Assembly (NCBI GenBank): GCA_965153355.1
Contig: OZ231127.1
Location: 11,036,001-11,100,000 of the forward strand
DNA: 64,000 bases
Source of the DNA: Flaccisagitta enflata
Lineage: Eukaryota > Chaetognatha > Sagittoidea > Aphragmophora
Direction of reading: 5' to 3'
The position numbers and the translations under genes are program-made. Positions 31,109 through 46,812 of this stretch are shown piece after piece (position 1 is the stretch's first letter; every line of letters starts with the position of its first letter). The notes under the pieces were generated by a model. It was not told the DNA's origin. It saw only the letters and a list, made by a program, of their open reading frames with translations, and searched no databases.

Positions 31109-31372
31109 ATGGCGAAAGCGAGTCGTTTACCTAAAACCAAAGCTTCACCGTCGTTGCGTCATCGGGAGGCGAAAGACAGAACGGCGACGGCGACGAATTC
31201 AAAGGCGCCTTCCTCCTCTTCTTCTTCTTCTAACGACGCCAACGCCTCTACCGCGGAAGACGCGAAACTCGGGGCAGCTGCGGCGGAGATGGCGCATGCG
31301 CAGATCGCCAAATGGACGTGGATTCTCGGCGTCATTCTCGCCTGCATCAAGTCACTCATGATCCCCGCTTAA
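31109..31372 (+). CDS. small tail-anchored membrane protein, family not recognised
   Basis: 87 residues. A basic N-terminus (MAKASRLPKTKASPSLRHR) is followed by a Ser-rich stretch (residues 31-42) and an Ala-rich segment (52-66). A single hydrophobic helix at the very end (about 68-85, WTWILGVILACIKSL) fits a C-terminal tail anchor with a cytosolic N-part. Codon use with many GCG/GCC/ACG differs from the surrounding AT-rich DNA, which supports coding. It starts at gaatATGGCG, 117 bp after the OST4 stop. The stop TAA at 31,370-31,372 is followed almost immediately by a 28-bp minisatellite. I compared it mentally with SERP1/RAMP4, SEC61-beta and small TOM subunits and found no convincing match. 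Confidence 0.65.
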   Translation: MAKASRLPKTKASPSLRHREAKDRTATATNSKAPSSSSSSSNDANASTAEDAKLGAAAAEMAHAQIAKWTWILGVILACIKSLMIPA

Positions 31373-31374
31373 CA

Positions 31375-32135
31375 TTGGAGAAAACTGGGTGGTGTGACAT
31401 AGATCAGAGAATTCTGGGCTGTGTGACATACATCGGAGAAAACTAGGTGGTGTGACATACATCGGAGAATTCTGGGCCGTGTGACATACATCTGAAAAAA
31501 CTGGGCGGAGTGACATACATCGGAGAATTCTGGGCTGTGTGACATACATTGGAAAAAAGTGGGTGGTGTGTTATAAATCGGAAAATTCTGGACTGTGTGA
31601 CATACATTGGAGAAAACTGGGTGGTGTGACATACATCGGAGAATTCTGGGCTGTGTGACATACATCGGAGAAAACTTGGTGGTGTGACATACAACAGAAA
31701 AAACTGGATGGTGTGACATACATCGGAGAATTCTTGGCTGTGTGACATACATTGGAGAAAATTAGGTGGTGTGACATACATTGGAGAGTTCTGGACTGTG
31801 TGACGTATATCTATGAAAACTGGGTGGTGTGACATACATCGGAGAATTCTGGGCTGTATGACATACATCGGAGAAAACTGGGTGGTGTGACATACATTGG
31901 AAAATTCTGGGCTGTGTGACATACATCGGAGAAAACTGGGTAGTGTGACATACATTGGAGAAAGCTGGGTGGTGTGACGTACATTGGAGAATTCTGGGCT
32001 GTGTGACATACATCGGAGAAAACTGGGTGGTGTGACATACATCGGAGAATTCTGGGCTGTTGGACACACATCGGTAAAAACTGGGTGGTGTGACATACAT
32101 CGGAGAAAACTGAACTCTAAGTGTGACATACACGA
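31375..32135. repeat. 28-bp minisatellite, about 27 units
   Basis: Alternating half-types of one unit: gacatacatcggagaattct followed by gggctgtgt, and gacatacatcggagaaaact followed by gggtggtgt. The unit length and lack of stops leave long open minus-strand frames (up to 254 codons), which are repeat translations. The array begins within a few bases of the preceding gene's stop codon. Confidence 0.93.
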
Positions 32136-32261
32136 ACGAACGGACGAACGAATGGAGAAATCTGTGGAACTTTGGTGTTCCACTATCGTGGAACACAACA
32201 AAGGCAAGCATAGTCAAAGAATAGACTGGTAAACTTGTCAGTGTAAGTGCCGAAATCGGCC

Positions 32262-32742
32262 AAATCTGGCTTTTTGGGCAACGGCCCCATAGGGGTTGAT
32301 GACCTATGCTTTCACACATAAGGGGCATTTCCTCCATCTCCTTCTCCTCCTCTCCCCTCTCCTTCTTCTTCCAATATCCAAGCCTCAAGGCCAAAATCCT
32401 AGTTTTGAGGCCCAAATTCCATCCTCAAGACCCAATTCCGGACCTCGAGGCCCAACTTCCAGCCTCGTTGCCCAAGTCCTCGCCTCAAGTCCCAAATCCC
32501 AGCCCCCAGGCGTAAATCTCAGCCCCCAGGCCTAAATCCCAGCCCTAACACCTATATTCTAGCCAAAAGTCCCAAATCCCAATCACTAGAAAGAGGAGAA
32601 GGAGAAAATTCCTCATATGTGTGAAAGCATAGGTCATCGACCCTTTTGGAACCGCTGCCCTACCCCTCCCTCAACTTCAATCACAACATACTTAGGCAAA
32701 GCACGGGTACCGCTGACTATCTAACGCTTTTGCGACTATTAC
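32262..32742. mobile_element. family C foldback with minisatellite core
   Basis: The left arm gggcaacggccccatagggg, ttgatgacctatgctttcac pairs with gtgaaagcataggtcatcga near 32,620. The core is about 10 units of the kind cctcaaggcccaaattccag (about 32,375-32,580). The right outer end is gcacgggtaccgctgact, then aacgcttttgcgactatt, as in the other copies. Confidence 0.8.
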
Positions 32743-32756
32743 CTATGCTTAAATGC

Positions 32757-32765
32757 TATAAAAAG
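32757..32765 (+). promoter_or_regulatory. TATA-like box upstream of the ROCO gene
   Basis: TATAAAAAG in the context gctataaaaagagccg, about 300 bp upstream of the first LRR exon seen and directly after a family C terminus. Only sequence match and position support it. No initiator or first coding exon could be confirmed; ATGs at 32,791 and 32,898 open short frames only. Confidence 0.35.
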
Positions 32766-33069
32766 AGCCGTCGATCGGGAACCACCGTTAGGATGATCAT
32801 GTAGTTTCTGCAGAAAAACACGGCAGAGACAAAATTTTCATAATAGAAATAATGATTCCAATTCTAATTTGATACAAACTTCGCCCTCAACCAAACGATG
32901 GTATCTGATCGAATTGAAGGTCGCGCGACAGATCGTTTTGAGCATATTTGACAAGGGAAAAGAAGATTGCCGGGTGATAGCCATTTCTGCCCGTCTTTGA
33001 AACCCTGATACGCGTAATGATGATGATGATGATGATGAGGATAACAACAATCTTCTGCATGATTCACAG

Positions 33070-33204
33070 AATTGAAGATGCTCCCGAAAATCCCATCCTA
33101 CTCACCACTGAAGAAACTGTGGGCAGACAATTGCGCCTTGGAATCAATTTCAACAAATCTGTTTGAATGTCAATTGGAGGAAGTATCTCTGAGCAACAAT
33201 AAAG
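33070..33204 (+). CDS. ROCO gene, LRR exon 1 (135 bp)
   Basis: Acceptor tgattcacag and donor gtagga flank exactly 135 bp in phase 1-1. It reads LKMLPKIPSYSPLKKLWADN, CALESISTNLFECQLEEV, SLSNNK, which is about two leucine-rich repeats with the L-x2-L-x2-N type framework. It aligns position by position with the three following exons. The real N-terminal exon with the start codon was not identified. An internal ATG (LKM) exists, but the preceding splice site argues that the exon is internal. Confidence 0.8.
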
Positions 33205-34506
<1,302 letters not shown>

Positions 34507-34641
34507 GACTGAAGACGCTTCCGGCGATTCCTCTCTCCTCGCCTCTGAAAAGACTGGAAGCAAATGATTGCTCTTTGGAGTCACTTCCAGTAAATCTGTT
34601 TCAATCTCAATTGGAAATCGTACGCGTATATGGCAACAAAG
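34507..34641 (+). CDS. ROCO gene, LRR exon 2 (135 bp)
   Basis: Flanked by acceptor ttgacttccag and donor gtaaga, phase 1-1, 135 bp. It reads LKTLPAIPLSSPLKRLEAND, CSLESLPVNLFQSQLEIV, RVYGNK, the same cassette as the other LRR exons. Splicing from exon 1 gives the in-frame Gly codon GGA at the junction. Confidence 0.87.
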
Positions 34642-37436
<2,795 letters not shown>

Positions 37437-37571
37437 GATTGAAGACACTTCCGCCGCTTTCTTCCACCTCAACTCTCAAATTGTTGAATGCAGGCGGTTG
37501 CTCCCTGGAATCACTTCCGCCAAATCTCTTTCAATGCCAGTTGGAAGAATGTTACGTTCATAACAACAAGG
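37437..37571 (+). CDS. ROCO gene, LRR exon 3 (135 bp)
   Basis: Acceptor tctgcag, donor gtgaga, phase 1-1, 135 bp. It reads LKTLPPLSSTSTLKLLNAGG, CSLESLPPNLFQCQLEEC, YVHNNK. The shared core CSLESLP-x-NLFQ-x-QLEE with the neighbouring exons shows origin by exon duplication. Confidence 0.87.
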
Positions 37572-37778
37572 GTGAGAATCAGTTTTGAATAACAGGAAGG
37601 CTAATGAAATTCCGCGTCAGCTTAAACGCGGCCTGAACCAGGGTAAATCGGGAGTGTAATGCTTGAATTGAGGATGATGAATGGAGATGATGATTAATAA
37701 GGATGCGGGTATTGACGACCTCAATGATGATGAGGATGATGATGAGGAGGATGAGGAGGATGAGGATGAGGATGCTGG

Positions 37779-37845
<67 letters not shown>

Positions 37846-37846
37846 A

Positions 37847-37917
<71 letters not shown>

Positions 37918-37933
37918 GATGATGATGACGATT

Positions 37934-37993
<60 letters not shown>

Positions 37994-38062
37994 TTGATGA
38001 TGATGATGATGATGATGATGAATTGATGAAGATGAAGATGGTGGTGATGATGATGATGAAGT

Positions 38063-38157
<95 letters not shown>

Positions 38158-38317
38158 TTGATGATGATGATGATGATGACAATGATTATGATGACGATGA
38201 TGATGCCGATGAAGATGATGGTGATTAGTAGAGGAGGAGGTTGAGGAGCATGATGATGTTGCTGATGCTGATGCATATGAGAATGTGGATGACACAAATA
38301 TCTTGTTTGATTCACAG
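37572..38317. repeat. ROCO intron dominated by (GAT)n
   Basis: A GAT/GAG-rich start at about 37,720 leads to a nearly continuous (GAT)n with rare variants from about 37,780 to 38,225, some 440 bp. It ends with the acceptor tgattcacag, identical in the last ten bases to that before LRR exon 1. Confidence 0.92.
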
Positions 38318-38452
38318 ACTTGAAAACACTTCCGCCGATTCCTTCCACCTCTCCTTTGAAAAAGCTAAATGCATACAACTGCTCATTGGAATCCCTCCCA
38401 ACAAATTTGTTCCAAAATCAATTGGAAGAAGTTCTTTTATCTGGCAATAAGA
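38318..38452 (+). CDS. ROCO gene, LRR exon 4 (135 bp)
   Basis: Acceptor tgattcacag, donor gtaagt, phase 1-1, 135 bp. It reads LKTLPPIPSTSPLKKLNAYN, CSLESLPTNLFQNQLEEV, LLSGNK. The junction to the last exon forms the Asn codon AAT, continuing NKNLNFLPAIPP in the same LRR register. Confidence 0.88.
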
Positions 38453-39262
<810 letters not shown>

Positions 39263-42200
39263 ATTTGAATTTTCTGCCTGCAATTCCGCCTTCTTCGCCG
39301 CTCCGTAAATTGGATACAGAAGATTGTTCCATCAAATCCATTCATCCGTCAATTCTGCGTCCTTCACTTGATCTCGACTTGAAAAACAACCAAATTTCCG
39401 AGCTTCCCCAAACGGAAATGTTGGACTACTTGAAAGAGGGAGGCCGTTTAGACAGGTTTGACAACAACCCATTAGTCTATCCTCCCAAACACGTTTTTGA
39501 TGAGGGAAAAGACGCTGTCGTCAAATACCTAACCAATTTCACCAACTCCATGATCAACATTGGTAGCGTCACAGTCATGCTTATTGGTAGACAAGAAGCA
39601 GGTAAAACTTCTCTTGGTCACTGTCTGGCAGGCAAAATCACTTCGGCAGATGATATCAAAAAGGGAGATCGAACACAGGCTTTTGATGCGTATTTGGCAC
39701 ATCTCCTTGACATTATCATGATGATCGTTGATTTGGGAGGTCACAAAGAGTATGAAGCAGCTCTGGCATTATTGCTGAGAGAAAGTGGTCTCTACATTTG
39801 TCTCGTCAATCCCGCTGATTTGAATGATGACGAGTCAATCAATGCTGCTGCTTGGGTCTGGGTTGAGAAGGTTCTCGATGGAACGGACAGTCCGCATTTT
39901 GTCTTTGTTGTGTCCAAAATCGATCTGATTGAGGGACATGAAAGGCAATCAAGAATCGAGGAGATGGAATCCAAATTGAGGGCTTATTTGGAGTCAAAGA
40001 GTCAAGCTCTGATGAAGATTCGTGAGGAGAGAAAGAAGAAGGTGGAAAACGATTTGAAAAGTGTTTCTGCTGAGATAGCAGCCTTTGGTTCAGGCGACTC
40101 CAAAGAGATGGACAGACTTGATGAACAGAAACGCGATTTGGAGAAAAAGCTGAGTAAGCAAACTCACAAAATTCGATACCCTCCAAATTTCAACGCTGAC
40201 TGCATTTCATTTATCAGTTCCAAAGACCAACAAGGATTTGAAAAATTGATGTCAAATTTGAAGAAGGCCATTATGAGGCTACCTAAAATCATGCTGCAAG
40301 ATCACTGGAGAGATGCTACAGATTGGCTTCTGAATGACAATCAAAAAAAGCCATATGTCAAATTGGATGACTTGCTTGCCAAGGCAACGTCTCTCACTGA
40401 ATATGACATCACAGAGATGTTGAAGGCACTCAGTGCCAGTGGACGCGTGGTTTGGCAAAATGGGAACGACTTTATTTTCCACAAAATTGAGAACTTGGCC
40501 CTGATCATGAAGAGTTTGTTTTACCATGAAATGCATCAGCTTCTCGTGCATTATGCAGATTCTTTCATGTTGAACCCCACTGAAAAAAATCTGCTTTTTC
40601 AGAAATACTTTGAATGCCAACTTCCACTAGCTTTAATAAGAGGTGTTTTTGTTCATCTTCATGCGGAGATGAAAGGATCAGCCAACGGTCTCAGAATTGG
40701 CTTTAAAAATCTGGACTTTCAATCCAGTAATCCAGAGTCTGAAGCTTTGATGGAATCTCTCCTCTCCATTCTGTCTGTACTGAAAATCATCATTCTGATG
40801 GATGAAAAAGTGGTGGGAGAAGACATGTTTTTTATTCCCCACTTAGCTTTTTCGAGTCCATCGGATTCAGATGTCCAATCCTTCATTCAAAAGAATGCAG
40901 CAATTTCCTCCTTCTTTGAACTTTCCTTACGTTTCGCTTCTGAGACAACCATCTGTAAGAAGACATTTGCCAAAAGTTGTGTGGTCACCACCTCCGTTAT
41001 GCAGAGGCTGGCGTCAATCACGCAGGTTAACCTGATTAACCACACAAGAGAGGATGCTATTCTGTCAAAGGTTGGACATTTTGAAACAATTGTCCACAAG
41101 CCAAATTCCTTGAGCAACAATCAATTGCAAATTTCAATCAAAATCACATCCGACCAAATCCTGTCTGAAATGGCATGGATCATCCTCAATGATATATCCT
41201 CAAAAGTCGGGCTTGAGGATGAGGATTGTGAGCTTGTCTGTCCTTCTAATGATCCAGAATGTGACCATGGAAATTACATCCCGGATACAACCTATCATGG
41301 AGTCGCGCTTGAGGATGCAAAGAAAAAACGAAAGATGATAGCTAAACTAAGGTGTAACCCAGAGTTTTGCTTCCCCAGCCAAATGGCAATTGACATTATG
41401 AATGTTTTCCATCCCAAGCAAGGGCGATGTGTTTCTCCTCTTTTGATTCACTTGGATGGTGGTGGAGAGGCACAAGCAGATTTCTTAGAGACGAGTGTCA
41501 TTCTGTCTGTTATATCCATGCAAACTGTCCAAAAATCTATCATCAAGGATACACTTGGACATTTGCCAGCTTTCTGCAAAACAAACCGAGACAAATTCCT
41601 GCATTTTGTGCGTCCAATCAGGCAACATTTTGATGACATGAGTGAATGTTCCCACAAAAAATGCAATTGCTATATGTTCTCAGATGAGTACATGAAAAGT
41701 TTCATGCTGCTTGAAAAAAACAGTGCCATTGTTACAAAAGGTGACTGGACTACCCCCTTGAGAGCCATCATTGAGAACCACCTGGGAGTCAACCAAGACT
41801 GTACAGGAGCTCATTTCAGCGTAACTCCAATGGTCAGAATAGCACGGAACCTTGTTGCACATGAACGAGGCACTGTCCTCGATGACAAATTTTGGTCTGA
41901 ATTTCGCGCAGCTTTTGAGTGGTTCATCATGCATTGCTTTGCCGCAAAAGTTTTTCTTTTACTTCCTGACAATCCTGGTTTGCTTCTTTTTGCAGAGGCT
42001 TACAGTCAGATAGAAATGAAAGCGTGCAAGGAGAATGTGTCATTGAAGCCTTCACCGCCCTTGCTGCGAGTCAAGTCTGTCCTTGTGGATGGCACCGAAA
42101 AAGAATCAGTTTTCTATCTTGACCTCGCAGATCTGAAAAAGAAACATCCAAAAGAGTCTAATGAGTTGGAACTGTTGAGATTGAAGGCAGTTGAGGTCTT

Positions 42201-42597
42201 ACAGTTGTCCAAGAGTTTCCATGGAAATGTCATTTACAAAGGACATGAAGGAGCTGCCTCTCTTGATGAGAGCAAACTGACGTCACCAACCCATTTCACT
42301 GATGTTCCCCTTGACACAAGAGTCACCCATTTTTTTCAATTGAAGGAGTGGCAGATCAATGTCCGTGTTACAACTATTGTCAATCATGTAGAGGAAATAT
42401 TCAGCTCCAGTGACCCATTTTCAGAAGTAGAAAAGTTTGTCCGAGACACTTTCAAAGATCAGAAACTCTTACTTTATATCGGAAAGGAAAAGGTCAAAAC
42501 AACAGTCAGCATTGGCTCACGCTTCACTGATGAATTCTGTGAGCTGACGGCCTTAGATCCTAAAGATCCAGTTCAAAGAGGCAGGTTTCTTGTCTAG
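39263..42597 (+). CDS. LRR-Roc-COR (ROCO) protein, large last exon with HEPN-like region
   Basis: 1,110 codons after the last splice site; residues counted from 39,265. Last LRRs are at 1-90. The Roc GTPase follows: P-loop GRQEAGKTS (108-116, Lys114), DLGG (156-159, Walker B/G3) and SKID (217-220, G4). A long charged, probably helical insert (about 225-300) separates G4 from FISSKD (about 316, G5-like). A COR-like region starts near 344 (DHWRDATDWLL, then SASGRVVWQNGNDFIFHKIE). A Cys/His cluster C-x-H-x2-C-x-C lies at 795-802. A helical segment with RNLVAH (Arg861, His866) resembles the R-x4-H motif of DZIP3-like HEPN domains. The C-terminal 200 residues are unrecognised. Roc-COR GTPases are signalling switches, and LRRs plus HEPN suggest a sensor with an RNA-cleaving or RNA-binding effector; the role is inferred. 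Stop TAG is at 42,595-42,597. Confidence 0.9.
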
Positions 42598-43103
42598 TGC
42601 CGCGCCGTTAAATCATATTAGGCCGAGAATCCTTCTAAAATTTAGCAAGTGAATCATCACTAATTGTCACCTACCTGACCAACTGAATGAGCTTTTCTTT
42701 TATCAAACATTTCAGTTAGATATCAGACCTCATGCGTTAAGCTGCTACCCATTTTTTATACAGATTACCTGACCAACTGAATGAGCTCTATTTGTATCAA
42801 GCATTTAAGTTAGATATCAGACCTCGGCCCTTAGGCTACTACCCTTGTTTTAAACAGACTTTTTTTCGATGCAAGCAAAACAGTGATGGATTAGAAAATT
42901 GTTTTTGTTATAGTCAGCACAGAAAACCGCCTGATATAAAGCAAATTGTTGTTCTCTTAGTTTCCTTTTAAGATTTTATAGTGTGTTCCAAGGTAAACGA
43001 ATTGGAGGATTGATTTGAGTATTTGGTATCTAAGCAAGTTGAGGGAGCTTTATTCCGGGCACATATTTAGCGGTCAAAAAAAAGTCATCAGTTTTTTTTT
43101 CTG

Positions 43104-43134
<31 letters not shown>

Positions 43135-43219
43135 AAACGAAAAATTCAAAATGATGATGTTTGGTAGCAAAAGAATAGCTTATGTAGCAATGTCATAATT
43201 GAAATCGGCATTTTGTATT
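42598..43219. repeat. 3' region of ROCO with 94-bp tandem duplication
   Basis: Two copies of a 94-bp unit begin acctgaccaactgaatgagc at 42,673 and 42,767, sharing ttagatatcagacctc. AT-rich sequence with a T-run near 43,105 follows; nothing else recognised. Confidence 0.75.
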
Positions 43220-43425
43220 TTTAGTCACGTGCACTTAACTCTATAACCCGCTATGTTGGTTGGTTGGTCAATTTGTTGGTCAGTCAGTCACTGTCAGTTT
43301 TTTCAGTGTTTCTGGGCGTCATTTGCATTACTGCTCCTGCCCAAAAACTTGAGGTAGCATTTTTTATCACTGCCCCTACCCAACTGCACGCGACTTCGGT
43401 AGCCGTGTATTCAGCCTTATTTACT
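43220..43425 (+). mobile_element. family A short interspersed repeat
   Basis: Blocks: tagtcacgtgcacttaact, a ggttggttggtc run, actgctcctgcccaaaaact, ctgcccctacccaactgcac and gcgacttcggtagccgtgta. It ends at cagcctta. Moderately diverged. Confidence 0.72.
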
Positions 43426-44113
43426 TAAAATCTATCAATAATTCAGAAAGATTACTGCTTCATATTTGCCCCATTTTAAGGATCCTGTTTGATCGGCTTT
43501 GGCCTTTCCCCTATTGAATTTTCTTTGCCTCACCCTTGTCAACATGCCCTTGCCTACGCAATTACTATCTGCTACAAAAGACCGAAGAGTAACGGTTATC
43601 CGCCCATAACAGATACACATTTATTGCACATTTCTTTTAACTGTATGACATCCTGTTTATTTGTTCCTATCCTTTTCTGCCTTTAACAAATAAAATATGT
43701 TGGTCCCTTGACATTCATTATTGCGAGGTTCAACTGTGTTTTGTTTCCTGATAGGTCAACTTATCGTCAGTGTTTTTACATCATAGAACTGTGCTTTTTT
43801 ATCGGTCGCTCTTATTTGTATAATTAGCTCATCCTTTATTTTCAATTTTTGTTATTGTCGCTTTGTAGTCACACTGTGGTTTCCCAGTAGATAAACACTA
43901 ACTTTGTATTTGATATGAGTAACAAAACAAATGAAATCTAAACCGCGTTTATATCTAAGTTACATAGTGAGGGAAGTTGTTCCACCTGACATACATTTGT
44001 CCATCTATTCTTTTTTTATCATCTGTTTCGCAGTGTTGACGGTCTAGATTGCGCTAATAGATTAGATTAGATTAGATTAGATAGGTAGATCTGCTAGGTC
44101 AGCCTAGGCCGAC
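43426..44113. other. intergenic, no gene recognised
   Basis: AT-rich with an (ATTAG)n run at 44,057-44,082. No coding or RNA signal supported. Confidence 0.5.
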
Positions 44114-44248
44114 ATGGCGGAGACGTCGTGGCGTCGTCGTCGGGACGATGTTGTGTCACGTGATTACAAGTTCGTGCATTTCTCTTCTTCCGCTGTCATC
44201 GTCCTCTGTCCTCTTATATTGATTCATCTCTTTTATGACCTACAATGA
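44114..44248 (+). CDS. possible small membrane-protein ORF (44 residues)
   Basis: ATG in a good context (gccgacATGGCG). The reading starts MAETSWRRRRDDVVSRDYKF and continues to one hydrophobic helix (about residues 27-41, AVIVLCPLILIHLF), then TGA. An Arg-rich N-part before one membrane segment is typical of small ER or mitochondrial membrane proteins. The GC-rich codons stand out from the AT-rich flanks. I recognise no family, and a frame this short could be chance. Confidence 0.35.
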   Translation: MAETSWRRRRDDVVSRDYKFVHFSSSAVIVLCPLILIHLFYDLQ

Positions 44249-46780
44249 GAAACCTTACTGTTTGCGACTACTAGCTGTCACGCTATCAAGCTCAAAGCTA
44301 GCCACCATCCATGATATCAAGCCATGAGCGCCAAGTGGCCACGCCAAGTTGCCACTTCACATAGCCATCCCCTTCGCTACGGGTGTTGTGCCGAAGGCAG
44401 GACTATCTCGACAATGATGTGTAATATGCCAGTGAAATAACCAAGTAATTTCTCGTGATAGTGATAGGGATAGAGATAGCGATAGGGATATTGTTCCACT
44501 TTACATAAACAATGATATATAATGAATGGAACGCGGGTTTATTTATAGTACACCATTCCATGTTACCTGATGTCCGATCAAAAAAATACTTGTATATCGA
44601 AACAACATAATAGCTACAGTGTAGCATTAATATACAGTAGAGCACCGCTAGAGCGCACCCGCCAATGAGGCATGCCCGCTTAAAGGCATACAACTGATCG
44701 TCCCATTGAAGACTTTATTTACTTTTTATTTATGTATCGGCAATAAGGCAGATTCCCTCATTTCAATCCTTACTTCCTTCCATCCTTCCATCCTTCCTTC
44801 CTTCCTTCCTTTCCTCCTCCATTCCTTCCTTCCCTTCTTTTACTCTTCTTTCCTTCCTGACTTCCTTCCCTAACATTCCATCCTTTCCTTCTTCTCCTCC
44901 TTTCCTTTCCCCCCTGCCTCCCTGCCTTCCTTCCTTTCCTCTCTTCCTTCCTTCCTTTCTTCCTTCCGTCCTTTCTTCGTTCCTGGCATTTCCCCTATCC
45001 TTCCATTCATCTCTCCTTTCTCTCCTTTCTCTCCTTCCTTTCTTCTATTCCTGCCTCCCTTCCATTCCTGCCTTCCTTCCCTCCTTTCCTCCTACTTTTC
45101 CTCCCTTCATTCTCTCCGTCATCCATCCCTTCCTTCCGCCTTTCCTGGATAAACTAAAAATGACAAATTCAACTTTTGAAACAACTTTTTTTACCATACA
45201 TCACCGATCAAAGTCCACCACTCTACTCTTTTTCATTCTGTGTATTATAGTGGTCTGTGGATTTAAAGAAGAATAGGGTAGTTTGGTAGGTTAGATGAGT
45301 CGGCAAACAGGATGGTAGATAGGATAGGGATATTTGACAAGTCGTAAGATCTCAGGGCAAAATGTAAGATACTGAAGGAAAGAAAAAAATGTATGCCTTG
45401 TGCCAGGGAAACTTTGTCTTAAAGATTCTCCTGTTACGTCACAGCTGCCTGAATTGACGGCCACATCCGTAACTTGCGCTCCTTTTTAACGTACTCTCAT
45501 TATGCGTAAAAACACTTTACTCCAAAAGCTGCCTCAATGTTGCCTCCGAGCTTTTGCATCATATTCCACTTTCTTTATTATTACCTTCCTGCCCATTCTC
45601 CCATGAGCTGCCATTTTTTTTCTACTTTCCTCCCATTTTCGTCCCATTTTTTTCATCTTTCAGCCCATTTTTCCCCTTCATATTCGTCTAAGTCGTGGGC
45701 GTGATCGCATCTTTTTCCTAGACTAGGTCGCTTCCACACTGAGGCTCAACAACATCATAATGCAATTCTGCAAATAATCTTGTCTTTTTTCATTAATCAG
45801 AAAGGAATTTTCTCAATAGAGGAGTCTGTACTCTTCGCGATTAAGCCTTTATTTGGATTCTTTAGATCAATAAGAAACATATTGTATGTTACGCATTTAA
45901 ACGTGTTAACCAATGTATTTCAGTGTGGTGGTAGAGATACTTCATATTGCATCACAATATCAGAAAAGACATAGAAAAAATAGTTGTTCGTGCTCTATCC
46001 AATGGTGCAATCCCCATTTTGCTACGATGCTCAGGAGGGGAGATATATAGGTTTCTTATGTTGCATTCCAAAAAAATCATACTGTATTTGCCGCTATGTC
46101 TAAACGGACGCTACGGACTGCTATCTTGCTAATATGTATATCGCCAAGCATTATGGGACATAACTACCATAAGAATAATGCAAACATAGGAAATCGGTGA
46201 TGTCTGGAAACTTCATCGAATTTCCGATCTAATGGCGCAAACCGCATGATTCTAAGTTTATTTATTTAGAAATGACAAGCAAAACAAAGTTGCTAGTTCA
46301 AGTAGAAAATGGCGAAAAAATTGCATTTTAGAATTTTAGAAATTTTGGAAGACACCAGTTGTGGAAGAGTGTTGCTCTGGCACACTGTGCCGTGAAAACG
46401 AAGCATTCACCATGGCGTCAAGTAATTTCCATGTTGTTTTGGAAACAGTACAGGCATTAAATTGACTGAATTGTGAATTCAAATTAAGATGCTGTAGAAT
46501 TAAGAAGGCGCCACATCAAAGGCTGCGCTGAAAAAAATCGCTTTAAACATGTGGGCAGAACACCACACCATCCTACCTTTAATTGCTTTACAAAACCATA
46601 CCAAGCCGCATGAAAGCTAAAAGTTGATGCTAAAAAAGGTCACTCAAAGTAGAAGTCGTATTTTACGAATGTTAAAGGCATTATTTGATAAAAAATTGAA
46701 CTGTATTGTATTTTGTCGATATACTTTTTAGCAAGATAGTAAAATACATTAGTCCCTTCATCCCTTGTCTTCTCTGAATA
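44249..46780. other. intergenic: CCTT-rich tract, otherwise nothing recognised
   Basis: 44,763-45,150 is an irregular ccttcc/ttcctt tract. The remainder is AT-rich unique sequence. Small frames (for example 45,780-45,974 and 44,403-44,693) show no motif. Confidence 0.55.
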
Positions 46781-46812
46781 ACATTGAGGTATACATTCGT
46801 AAACTAAAAAAG

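Noticed and set aside
31443-32415. 217- and 254-codon minus-strand frames with repeated VCHTTQFSPMY
   Set aside because: They follow a 28-bp array whose unit contains no stop in that frame; the periodicity explains the openness.
46765-46812. N-terminal part of the retroelement frame as a start region
   Set aside because: The first residues before the GIY-YIG motifs are Lys-rich and out of family; the element is simply 5'-truncated here.
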